Positions 1 through 6,249 of a DNA stretch of 24,000 nucleotides are shown here, piece by piece. Made by a program: the position numbers and the translations under genes. Location of the stretch: the NCBI RefSeq assembly GCF_035515275.1, contig NZ_DATJBQ010000024.1, forward strand, positions 1 through 24,000. Reading direction: 5' to 3'. The first letter of the stretch is position 1; each line of letters opens with the position of its first letter. The stretch is from Pusillimonas sp035515275 (GTDB taxonomy: Bacteria > Pseudomonadota > Gammaproteobacteria > Burkholderiales > Burkholderiaceae_B). Below the pieces are notes generated by a model that was not told where the DNA came from, ran no database searches, and was given only the letters and a program-made list of their open reading frames with translations.

Positions 1-23
1 CTCGAGAAGCGATGGATTCCAAA

Positions 24-48
24 GCGCAGGCATCAACGCCGCCTGCGC
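24..48 (-). terminator. Possible weak terminator downstream of aroG
   Basis: An inverted repeat, GCGCAGGC (24-31) and GCCTGCGC (41-48) with a 9-nt loop, lies just past the aroG stop codon. Read on the minus strand it is followed by only three T residues. It may be a weak intrinsic terminator or an mRNA 3'-end stabiliser. The gene beyond it is outside the window. Confidence 0.4.
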
Positions 49-56
49 AGGCGCCG

Positions 57-1133
57 TCAGGCTGCGCTGGACTGCGCCGATACGGCTCGCCGTTCACGCA
101 CTGCCGCCGACAGGCGCTCGAGTACCTGTACGGAGGTGTCCCAGTCGATGCAGCCATCGGTGATGCTTTGCCCGTGCACCAGCGTTTTGCCGGGAACGAG
201 ATCTTGGCGACCGCCCACCAAATGGCTTTCGACCATGACGCCGCATATGCGCTGCTCGCCGCCGCCGACCTGGCCGCAGACGTCTTCGATGACCAGAGGC
301 TGACGGGTGTAATCTTTGTTGCTGTTTGCGTGGCTGGCATCGACCATGATGCGAGGCTTGAGGCCGGCCTTGACCAGATCCCGACCAGCAGCGTCGACAC
401 TTGCTGCGTCATAATTGGGCGCCTTGCCGCCGCGCAAGATTACGTGACAGTCTTCGTTGCCGACAGTAGAGACGATGGCGGAATGGCCGCCCTTGGTGAC
501 CGACAGAAAATGGTGCGGTTGCGATGCAGCCTTGATAGCGTCAATGGCAATGCGCACATTGCCGTCGGTACCGTTCTTGAACCCCACCGGGCACGACAGA
601 CCGGAAGCCAGCTCGCGGTGAACCTGGCTTTCGGTGGTGCGCGCACCGATGGCGCCCCAGGCCACCAGGTCGGCAATGTATTGCGGCGTGATCATGTCAA
701 GAAACTCGCAACCGGCGGGCAAGCCCATAGCGTTAATGTCGAGCAGCAACTGACGTGCGGTGCGCAGCCCCTGGTTGATGTTGAAACTGCCATCCAGATT
801 GGGGTCATTGATAAGGCCTTTCCAGCCAACCGTGGTGCGCGGCTTCTCGAAGTACACCCGCATGATGATCTCGAGGTCGTCTTTGAAGCGCTCGCGCTGC
901 TCTTTGAGCTTTGCGGCGTATTCCAGCGCAGCCTGCGTATTGTGAATGGAGCACGGCCCTATGACGACCACCAGACGGTCGCTGTTGCCATGCAGCACGT
1001 CATGTACGGCGCGGCGCGACGCGTAAACGGTTTCGGAAACCTTGTTCGTGCTGGCAAACTCGCGCATAACGTGCGAGGGGGGACTAAGCTCTTTAATTTC
1101 GCGTATACGTAAATCATCGGTGTTGTGTGACAC
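57..1133 (-). CDS. aroG: 3-deoxy-7-phosphoheptulonate (DAHP) synthase, class I AroG/AroF type
   Basis: Catalyses the first step of the shikimate pathway, condensing phosphoenolpyruvate with erythrose 4-phosphate to DAHP in the cytoplasm. The product is 358 aa, close to the roughly 350 aa of E. coli AroG. Visible family signatures are VVVIGPCSIHN near residues 56-66 (metal-binding Cys), RVYFEKPRTTVGWKGL, GAIGARTTESQVHRELASG and GFKNGTDG. The start is GTG at 1133, supported by a GGAG Shine-Dalgarno (complement of 1140-1143) six bases upstream. The gene sits behind a Phe-rich leader peptide and an intrinsic terminator, so expression is probably attenuated by phenylalanine supply. Which aromatic amino acid inhibits the enzyme itself cannot be read safely from the sequence. 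Confidence 0.95.
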   Translation of the reverse strand: MSHNTDDLRIREIKELSPPSHVMREFASTNKVSETVYASRRAVHDVLHGNSDRLVVVIGPCSIHNTQAALEYAAKLKEQRERFKDDLEIIMRVYFEKPRTTVGWKGLINDPNLDGSFNINQGLRTARQLLLDINAMGLPAGCEFLDMITPQYIADLVAWGAIGARTTESQVHRELASGLSCPVGFKNGTDGNVRIAIDAIKAASQPHHFLSVTKGGHSAIVSTVGNEDCHVILRGGKAPNYDAASVDAAGRDLVKAGLKPRIMVDASHANSNKDYTRQPLVIEDVCGQVGGGEQRICGVMVESHLVGGRQDLVPGKTLVHGQSITDGCIDWDTSVQVLERLSAAVRERRAVSAQSSAA

Positions 1134-1172
1134 AAGCTACTCCAGTAATTGCCAGCGACCAGACGGTATAAA

Positions 1173-1205
1173 AAAAGCCGCCTAGCGTCGGTGCTGGCGG
1201 CTTTT
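1173..1205 (-). terminator. Intrinsic terminator in the aroG leader (attenuator terminator)
   Basis: Read on the minus strand, AAAAGCCGCC pairs with GGCGGCTTTT around a 13-nt loop, and the downstream arm runs into a tract of seven T residues. It lies between the Phe-rich leader ORF (stop at 1222-1224) and the aroG start at 1133. It is therefore in the aroG 5' leader, not at the end of another gene. A terminator there only makes sense if it is conditional. Confidence 0.8.
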
Positions 1206-1238
1206 CAGGATTTGGGCGTTTTTAGTGCGTGCGACGCT
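1184..1238 (-). promoter_or_regulatory. Candidate antiterminator pairing in the aroG leader
   Basis: On the minus strand AGCGTCG (complement of 1232-1238) is complementary to CGACGCT (complement of 1184-1190), which lies in the loop of the terminator hairpin. The first segment sits 8 nt before the leader stop codon. A ribosome that reaches the stop would cover it, while one stalled at the Phe codons (1264-1284) would leave it free. The 7-bp pairing would compete with folding of the terminator. This is an inference from complementarity and geometry; no folding energy was calculated. Confidence 0.4.
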
Positions 1239-1305
1239 TCCCTTCCTTCACCAGCGGTGTTGGAAAAGTAAAAAAATAAAAAAAAGCGTAAACGGCACGA
1301 TTCAT
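1222..1305 (-). CDS. Phe-rich leader peptide of aroG (PheL-like attenuator peptide)
   Basis: This is a 27-codon ORF, ATG to TAA. It reads MNRAVYAFFYFFTFP and then a basic tail ending KEGKRRTH. Within residues 6-14 there are five Phe codons, all TTT, and two Tyr codons. The core FFYFFTFP closely resembles the end of the E. coli PheL leader (FFFAFFFTFP). No clear Shine-Dalgarno precedes it, and the best promoter would start transcription about at the ATG, so translation may be leaderless. It is followed within 20 nt by an intrinsic terminator and then aroG. The expected role is to sense charged tRNA-Phe (and perhaps tRNA-Tyr) by ribosome stalling and so set read-through into aroG. Product function is inferred from position and composition. 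Confidence 0.8.
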   Translation of the reverse strand: MNRAVYAFFYFFTFPTPLVKEGKRRTH

Positions 1306-1312
1306 GCCAGCA

Positions 1313-1341
1313 ATGTTAGCACGATACCCCCATTCTGGCAA
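1313..1341 (-). promoter_or_regulatory. Predicted sigma-70 promoter of the aroG leader
   Basis: Read on the minus strand, -35 TTGCCA (complement of 1336-1341) and -10 TAACAT (complement of 1313-1318) are separated by 17 bp. Transcription would begin near 1306, within a base or two of the leader ATG at 1305. Confidence 0.5.
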
Positions 1342-1415
1342 GAAAATCACCGCCCCGCCGCGTAAACCGTTGGTTGTACACAATGGGTTCCTGAGGTGGG
1401 CTGCGGGTTGATGAT

Positions 1416-1445
1416 TTGAATTGAAATAATTTCATGCTGTATGAT
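1416..1445 (+). promoter_or_regulatory. Predicted sigma-70 promoter of the ehu operon
   Basis: -35 TTGAAT (1416-1421) and -10 TATGAT (1440-1445) are separated by 18 bp, giving a start near 1452. This places an upstream in-frame ATG (1434) before the -10 box and favours the ehuB start at 1497. The spacer contains the palindrome GAAATaATTTC (1423-1433). Confidence 0.5.
1423..1433. promoter_or_regulatory. Candidate operator in the ehu promoter spacer
   Basis: GAAAT-A-ATTTC is a perfect odd palindrome between the -35 and -10 boxes. It resembles GAAATTAATTT just downstream of the ect promoter (complement of 8800-8810). It may be a shared EctR site, but AT-rich palindromes of this size also arise by chance. 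Confidence 0.3.
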
Positions 1446-1496
1446 TTCCATAAGAACCAATACTTGGCACGCTTCGCCCCGAGGCGCGCTGACACC

Positions 1497-2390
1497 ATGC
1501 TCGTGATCAATACTTTTCAAAAAAAACGCAGCAGTAAAAATCGGTTTAAATCCATCCAGGCATGGGCGCTCGCCCTGCTGGTTGTCATGGCGGGGAGCGC
1601 CAAAGCGGCCGACCTGCAAAAAGTAAAAGAACGCGGCGTCTTGCGCATTGCCGTCGCTAACGAAATCCCCTACGGGTATATGGATCTGAACAACCGGCCG
1701 CAAGGGGTGGGTCCGGACGTTGCACAGCACATTGCCCAACAGTTGGGGATTAAAAAAATAGAATGGATCAGCGCCAGCTTCAGCGCCCTGATTCCAGGCC
1801 TGCGTGCCCGTCGTTTTGATATGGTGGCCGCCGAAATGGCGATCCTGCCTCAGCGATGCGGCCATGTATTGTTTTCACAGCCCAATAGCTCGTACGGAGA
1901 AGGCTTGCTGGTGGCCCAGGGCAACCCGCTCGATATTCACTCGTTCGAGCACTTTGCCGACCACAACAACCTGGTGGCGATTGTGGCCGGGGCCGATCAA
2001 TTGGAAATCCTGCAGGCCCTGGGCGTGCCACACGAACGCATGGTGACCCTGTCCAGCAACTCGGACGCCATCTCTACCGTCGCCACCGGACGGGCAGCCG
2101 CCTATGCCGCCACCAGTGCCACCATTGCCCAGCTGGCCCAAAAAGACGCCAGAGTCGAAGCCGCCGCCGAATTTGCCGACCCGGTCATTAACGGCGAACC
2201 GGTGCGCAGTTGGGGCGCCTTCACCTTTCATTCCGATTCCAAAGAGCTGGCTCAGGCAGTGGACGAAGCGCTTGCGCGGTTCAAGCCTACCCAGGCATGG
2301 AGAGACATCATGTCCCGTCATGGTTTCACAGAAACAGACGCCACTGAATCGTTTGCTCGTACCCGCGAGCAGCTGTGCGCCGCCCGCTAA
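1497..2390 (+). CDS. ehuB: Ectoine/hydroxyectoine-type ABC transporter substrate-binding protein (EhuB-like)
   Basis: Periplasmic binding protein of a polar amino acid/compatible-solute importer. From the ATG at 1497 it is 297 aa with a signal peptide: basic N-region (KKRSSKNRFK), hydrophobic stretch (residues 22-33) and an AKA|AD cleavage site after residue 37. The mature part carries family hallmarks: IAVANEIPYGY, GPDVAQHI, IPGLRARRFD, LPQRCGHVLFSQP, and a C-terminal TREQLCAAR closely matching rhizobial EhuB as I recall it. Longer ATG starts exist from 1434, but 1434 lies upstream of the predicted -10 box. It is the first gene of ehuBCDA and faces the ectoine biosynthesis operon, which supports ectoine as ligand. 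One aromatic residue of the known ligand box appears to be replaced by Ala115, so specificity could differ. Confidence 0.85.
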   Translation: MLVINTFQKKRSSKNRFKSIQAWALALLVVMAGSAKAADLQKVKERGVLRIAVANEIPYGYMDLNNRPQGVGPDVAQHIAQQLGIKKIEWISASFSALIPGLRARRFDMVAAEMAILPQRCGHVLFSQPNSSYGEGLLVAQGNPLDIHSFEHFADHNNLVAIVAGADQLEILQALGVPHERMVTLSSNSDAISTVATGRAAAYAATSATIAQLAQKDARVEAAAEFADPVINGEPVRSWGAFTFHSDSKELAQAVDEALARFKPTQAWRDIMSRHGFTETDATESFARTREQLCAAR

Positions 2391-2391
2391 C

Positions 2392-2478
2392 CGACAAACG
2401 ACAAACGACAAACGACAAACGACAAACGACAAACGACAAACGACAAACGACAAACGACAAACGACAAACGACAAACGA
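2392..2478 (+). repeat. Heptanucleotide tandem repeat (ACAAACG) x 12.4
   Basis: Twelve perfect ACAAACG units fill 2394-2477, and period-7 identity extends to 2392-2478 (87 bp) with no mismatch. The array starts one base after the ehuB stop codon and ends 81 bp before the ehuC ATG, within the 169-bp gap between the two genes. The RNA version contains no U and should be largely unstructured. Perfect short arrays like this can change length by slipped-strand mispairing. Seven is not a multiple of three, but the array is outside both reading frames, so any effect would be on mRNA stability, spacing or translation of ehuC rather than an on/off frame switch. Confidence 0.97.
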
Positions 2479-2559
2479 TCGCAATATGCTTTATTTTCTG
2501 CGTCTGAGTAATCGCTTTCAAGCCATCGCCACATACGTCCTGATTCCCAGGAGGCGCAA

Positions 2560-3234
2560 ATGCAATGGTTAAGCTACTTGGGGCCGCTGCTGGAAGGCGC
2601 CTGGGTCACCGTGCAGCTTACGGTCATCTCAACCCTGGGTGGCGCGTTCTTTTCGTTTTTGTTCGGCGTCGGCCGGCTTTCTTCCAACCGTACCGCGCAA
2701 TATGTGTCGATCGGATTCATCGAGGTGTTTCGCGGCACATCGCTGTTGGTGCAATTGTTTTGGCTTTATTTTGCCCTGCCGCTTATTGGCGAGGCCATTG
2801 GCATTAACCTGCGCCTGCCGCCGGTGGCCGCGGGTGCACTGGCGCTAAGCCTGAACATCGGCGCCTATGGCGCCGAAGTGGTGCGCGGCGCGCTCCAGGC
2901 CGTGCCGCGCGAGCAGCACGAAGCTGCGAAGGCGCTCGACTTTACGCCGCGCCAGGCCCTGTGGCGAATCAGCATGCCGCAAGCGGTTCCCGAGATGATG
3001 CCCAGCTTTGGCAATCTGGCCATACAGAACCTGAAAGACACCGCTCTGGTCTCGTTGATCAGCCTTGGCGACCTGGCGTTCAAAGCTGAGCAGATCCGCA
3101 ACTTTACGCAGGACAGCACCACCATCTACACCCTACTGTTGCTGATGTATTTTGGCATGGCATTGGCGCTAACCGCTCTCATGAAGTTGCTGGAGCGCTC
3201 AGTGGGCCGCTGGCGCGCGGCCGGAGGGGCCTGA
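2560..3234 (+). CDS. ehuC: ABC transporter permease, polar amino acid/ectoine family (EhuC-like)
   Basis: Inner-membrane subunit of the importer, 224 aa, with hydrophobic segments near residues 12-38, 55-80, 85-105, 160-175 and 185-210. The EAA loop that contacts the ATPase is EAAKALDFTPRQALWRISMPQAVP (about 125-148), typical of the HisMQ/GlnP permease family. The start ATG is preceded by a consensus AGGAGG (2549-2554) five bases upstream, stronger than the other sites in this operon. That fits independent translation initiation after the repeat-filled gap. It is followed one base later by ehuD. The ectoine assignment comes from the neighbours; the family assignment is firm. Confidence 0.85.
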   Translation: MQWLSYLGPLLEGAWVTVQLTVISTLGGAFFSFLFGVGRLSSNRTAQYVSIGFIEVFRGTSLLVQLFWLYFALPLIGEAIGINLRLPPVAAGALALSLNIGAYGAEVVRGALQAVPREQHEAAKALDFTPRQALWRISMPQAVPEMMPSFGNLAIQNLKDTALVSLISLGDLAFKAEQIRNFTQDSTTIYTLLLLMYFGMALALTALMKLLERSVGRWRAAGGA

Positions 3235-3235
3235 C

Positions 3236-3928
3236 ATGCTTTTCGGCATCGAGTGGGACACGAGCAACGACTGGCTTTTTGCCGTGTCGATACTGCCCAT
3301 ATTGCTACGCGGCATGGTGGTGACCATTCAGGCCACCTTGCTCGGTTTTGCAGTGGCCGCTGTGCTGGGGCTGGTACTGGCGGCGCTGAAGTCGGCCGGA
3401 TCGAAACTGATCTCGTGGCCGGCTCGGGCGATCAGCGAATTTCTACGCGACACGCCTTTGCTGGTTCAGCTGTTTTTTCTGTATTACGTGCTGCCCGAAC
3501 ACGGCATATTGCTGCCGGCGTTCTTGACCGGAGCTCTGGCGCTAGGCGTACAGTACAGTGCGTATATGTCCGAGGTATATCGAGCGGGCCTGGAGTCCGT
3601 CGCCAAGGGCCAGACTGAAGCGGCCCGTGCGCTGGATATTTCGCCGCTTCGCACTTTCTGCGTGGTGATACTGCCGCAAGCAATACCCCGCATCATTCCG
3701 GCGCTGGGCAATTACCTGGTGTCCATCATGAAAGATGTACCGGTGCTGTCGGTGGTATCGGTAATGGAAATGCTGCGAGTGGCGCAAATTATCGGCGACC
3801 GCAGCTTCCACTACGTCATCCCGCTGTCGATGGTAGGCGCCCTGTACTTGATCATGACACTGATCGCCTCAGCCGGCATTCGCCATCTGGACACCCGACT
3901 TCCCAAGCAAGGACTGCCGCTGAAATGA
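3236..3928 (+). CDS. ehuD: ABC transporter permease, polar amino acid/ectoine family (EhuD-like)
   Basis: Second inner-membrane permease subunit, 230 aa, presumably pairing with the EhuC-like protein. It has several hydrophobic helices and an EAA motif, EAARALDISPLRTFCVVILPQAIP, in the cytoplasmic loop. The ATG follows the ehuC stop after a single base, and its stop codon overlaps the ehuA start (ATGA at 3925-3928), so the three genes are probably translationally coupled. FLRDTPLLVQLFFLYYVLP is a typical segment of this permease family. Substrate is inferred from context. Confidence 0.85.
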   Translation: MLFGIEWDTSNDWLFAVSILPILLRGMVVTIQATLLGFAVAAVLGLVLAALKSAGSKLISWPARAISEFLRDTPLLVQLFFLYYVLPEHGILLPAFLTGALALGVQYSAYMSEVYRAGLESVAKGQTEAARALDISPLRTFCVVILPQAIPRIIPALGNYLVSIMKDVPVLSVVSVMEMLRVAQIIGDRSFHYVIPLSMVGALYLIMTLIASAGIRHLDTRLPKQGLPLK

Positions 3929-4716
3929 ACCAGACCACCCTAGAGCAACCCATCATCCGGTTTGAGCGCGTCATCAAGCGCTTTGGCGACGTAACCGTGC
4001 TGAACGAGCTGGACTTCCATGTCAAGAAAGGCGAGAAGGTCACCATTATCGGGCCGTCGGGTTCGGGGAAATCGACGGTACTGCGCGTGCTGATGACGCT
4101 GGAGAACATCAACTCAGGGGTTATACATGTGGCCGGACAACCGCTTTGGCATGAGTACCGCGATGGCGAACTTGTGCCGGCGGGTGAAGCTCACCTGCGT
4201 CGCATGCGCAAAGAAATGGGTATGGTGTTCCAGCAGTTCAATCTGTTCCCGCACATGACGGTGCGTCGCAATATTACCGAAGCACCGGTTCACGTATTGG
4301 GCTTATCCAAGCAGGAAGCCAAGCTGCGCGCCGAAGAATATCTTGAGCTCGTGGGCCTGGACGAACATGCCGACAAATACCCCAGCCAGCTTTCGGGCGG
4401 CCAACAGCAGCGAGTGGCTATCGCCCGTGCGCTGGCGATGCGCCCGGGCATCATGCTGTTCGACGAACCTACCTCCGCCCTTGACCCCGAGCTGGTCGGC
4501 GAGGTGCTTACCGTCATTCAGCGGCTTGCCCAGAAACACGACCTGACCATGCTGCTGGTCACCCACGAAATGCAGTTCGCCAAACAAATATCAGACCGAA
4601 TCTGCTTCTTTGACAAAGGCCGGGTACTTGAAGAAGGACCACCAGAGCAAATGTTCACCGAACCCCGCGAGGCACGCACCCGCGAATTCCTGAGCGCATT
4701 CCTCAACCCCGCATAA
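3925..4716 (+). CDS. ehuA: ABC transporter ATP-binding protein (EhuA-like)
   Basis: Cytoplasmic ATPase driving the importer, 263 aa. All nucleotide-binding motifs are intact: Walker A GPSGSGKST (43-51), Q-loop VFQQFNLFPH, ABC signature LSGGQQQR (156-163), Walker B IMLFDEP (175-181 region), D-loop SALD and H-loop LLVTHEM. It belongs to the polar amino acid (GlnQ/HisP) subfamily, to which EhuA belongs. Its start overlaps the ehuD stop by four bases. A bidirectional hairpin follows at 4757-4791, so it ends the operon. No ectoine-catabolic genes (eut/doe) follow, which suggests uptake for osmoprotection rather than for nutrition. Confidence 0.88.
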   Translation: MNQTTLEQPIIRFERVIKRFGDVTVLNELDFHVKKGEKVTIIGPSGSGKSTVLRVLMTLENINSGVIHVAGQPLWHEYRDGELVPAGEAHLRRMRKEMGMVFQQFNLFPHMTVRRNITEAPVHVLGLSKQEAKLRAEEYLELVGLDEHADKYPSQLSGGQQQRVAIARALAMRPGIMLFDEPTSALDPELVGEVLTVIQRLAQKHDLTMLLVTHEMQFAKQISDRICFFDKGRVLEEGPPEQMFTEPREARTREFLSAFLNPA

Positions 4717-4756
4717 GCGGTTCACGCAGCAACATTGAATCACGTCTTCTTAAAAA

Positions 4757-4791
4757 ACACCCCAAAAGCGGATGTTGCACTTTTGGGGTGT
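4757..4791 (-). terminator. Terminator between the convergent ehuA and ectD
   Basis: ACACCCCAAAAG (4757-4768) pairs perfectly with CTTTTGGGGTGT (4780-4791) around an 11-nt loop. On the minus strand the stem runs into a TTTTTT tract, so it is a good intrinsic terminator for the ect operon. In the plus direction the U-tract is poor, but the hairpin may still protect or end the ehu transcript. Confidence 0.85.
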
Positions 4792-4857
4792 GTTCAGACC
4801 GACACGGTCGGCCTTTACGCCGGCAGCCAAAGAGCCTCTGGCGGCACATGCTCCGGC

Positions 4858-5775
4858 TTAGAGCACCACAGCTTCGGCCGGTTCCAGCGGCGAGAAATCC
4901 TTGCGTGCGGCAATATAATCGGGTCGTGGCTTCAGCCCGTACTTGGGCGGGTTCAGTGCGTTTTCAACGCTGTTGTACACCATGAACACGTTGGCTCGCG
5001 GCCACGGCGAGATATTGCCGGTGGAGCCATGCATGGCGTTGCAATCAAAGAACACCACCGAGCCGGCCTTGCCGGTCATCTGGCGAATACCACCCTGATC
5101 AGCCAGCATCTGCAGGCTTAGCGGATCGGGCACGCCATATTCTTGCGCACGCAACGACTTCTTGTAGTTGTCGTCGGGCGTTTGGCCCTGGCACGAAATG
5201 AACTGCATGTGCGAACCCGGAATCAACATCAATGGACCGTTGCATTCATTGTTGTCGGTAAGCAGCACCGAACAACTGACTGCACGCATGTTGGGCATGC
5301 CGTCTTCAACGTGCCAGGTTTCGAAATCAGAATGCCAATAAAACTCTTTGCCCTTGAACCCAGGCTTCATGTTGGCACGCGACTGATGAATGTAGACCTC
5401 GGAACCCAACACCTGGCGGGCCACGTGTATAAGGCGTGGATCGCGCGTCAGGGCTGCAATGCGGTCACTAAGTTCGTGTACGCGGAAGATCGAACGCACG
5501 ACGTCGCTGTTCGGTTCGCGTATGGCCTCGTCCATGCCGGCAATTCCGGCATCCGTGCTCATACGCTTGACCTCGTCCAGCAACACCTCGACCTCGTCTT
5601 GGCTGAAGACGCTGTCAAGCATGATGAAGCCGTCCGTGTTGTAGCTTGCAACCTGTTCCGGACTGAGTCCATTGGCATAAGTGCCGCCCCCATACACGAC
5701 AGGATCCTGACGCGCAATAATGGCCGAACCTCGATCAGTGCGGGAAACGTACAAGTCACTCATGGAAATAGTCAT
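4858..5775 (-). CDS. ectD: Ectoine 5-hydroxylase
   Basis: Fe(II)/2-oxoglutarate-dependent dioxygenase converting ectoine to 5-hydroxyectoine in the cytoplasm. The product is 305 aa. The EctD signature FYWHSDFETWHVEDGMP (145-161) is present, with iron ligands expected at His148, Asp150 and His249 (MHGS), close to 146/148/248 in the Virgibacillus enzyme. NECNGPLMLIPGSH and SPWPRANVFMVYNSVEN are also typical. The start at 5775 is chosen because AAGGAGC (complement of 5781-5787) lies just upstream. An in-frame ATG at 5811 would add 12 atypical residues. It is the last gene of ectR-ectABCD and is followed by a strong terminator. Confidence 0.95.
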   Translation of the reverse strand: MTISMSDLYVSRTDRGSAIIARQDPVVYGGGTYANGLSPEQVASYNTDGFIMLDSVFSQDEVEVLLDEVKRMSTDAGIAGMDEAIREPNSDVVRSIFRVHELSDRIAALTRDPRLIHVARQVLGSEVYIHQSRANMKPGFKGKEFYWHSDFETWHVEDGMPNMRAVSCSVLLTDNNECNGPLMLIPGSHMQFISCQGQTPDDNYKKSLRAQEYGVPDPLSLQMLADQGGIRQMTGKAGSVVFFDCNAMHGSTGNISPWPRANVFMVYNSVENALNPPKYGLKPRPDYIAARKDFSPLEPAEAVVL

Positions 5776-5850
5776 AGCTTGCTCCTTCTGGAGCGAGGCG
5801 GCCTGGCCCATTTCATGGGTCGGCCAAGCCCCGCTCGATACGCGGAATGC

Positions 5851-6249
5851 CTAGGCTGCGTCGGTGACCGCTGCCGGATAGACTCCGTCTTCGTCATGAA
5901 CCTCAAAGCCGGTAAGCGGCGGATTGAATACGCAAAGCACCCGTAGGGGCTCTTTGCCGCCGCGCAGCCAATGCTCATCGTGTTGATCCAGGGCATACAC
6001 AACACCAGGGCCCAGGGCGTATTTCTTGCCATCGGCGATGGTCTCGATTTCGCCGTCGCCCTCGATGCACCAGACGGCTTCCAGGTGATTCTGATAATGG
6101 ATATGGGTTTCGGTGCCCGGAAAAATCACCGTTTCATGAAACGAAAAACCCATGCCGTCTTTTTCCAGCAGGACACGACGGCTAAGCCAGGTTTCGGTCT
6201 TGACTTCATGCTCGGTGCCAATCACGTCCTTCACGTTTTTGACTATCAT
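5851..6249 (-). CDS. ectC: L-ectoine synthase
   Basis: Cyclises N-gamma-acetyl-2,4-diaminobutyrate to ectoine, the last step of synthesis. It is a small cupin of 132 aa, the usual EctC length. HIHYQNHLEAVWCIEGDGEIE and GVVYALDQHDEHWLRGG are characteristic. The metal-binding residues reported for EctC align at Glu57, Tyr85 and His93. Its ATG overlaps the ectB stop by four bases (6246-6249), so the two are probably translationally coupled. A 75-nt gap with its own ribosome binding site separates it from ectD. Confidence 0.96.
   Translation of the reverse strand: MIVKNVKDVIGTEHEVKTETWLSRRVLLEKDGMGFSFHETVIFPGTETHIHYQNHLEAVWCIEGDGEIETIADGKKYALGPGVVYALDQHDEHWLRGGKEPLRVLCVFNPPLTGFEVHDEDGVYPAAVTDAA

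Noticed and set aside
12..1112. Long open frame (366 codons) on the plus strand opposite aroG
   Set aside because: It is the antisense shadow of the well-supported aroG gene. The product has no recognisable motif, and high-GC codon bias on the other strand explains the open frame.
2104..2572. Plus-strand frames reading through the heptamer array as TNDKRQT repeats, and a minus-strand frame giving CRLSFVV repeats
   Set aside because: The frames overlap ehuB in other phases, have no ribosome binding site, and owe their repeats only to the 7-bp DNA period.
5143..5946. Plus-strand ORF of 267 codons opposite ectD and ectC
   Set aside because: Antisense to two clearly recognised genes, with no motif of its own.
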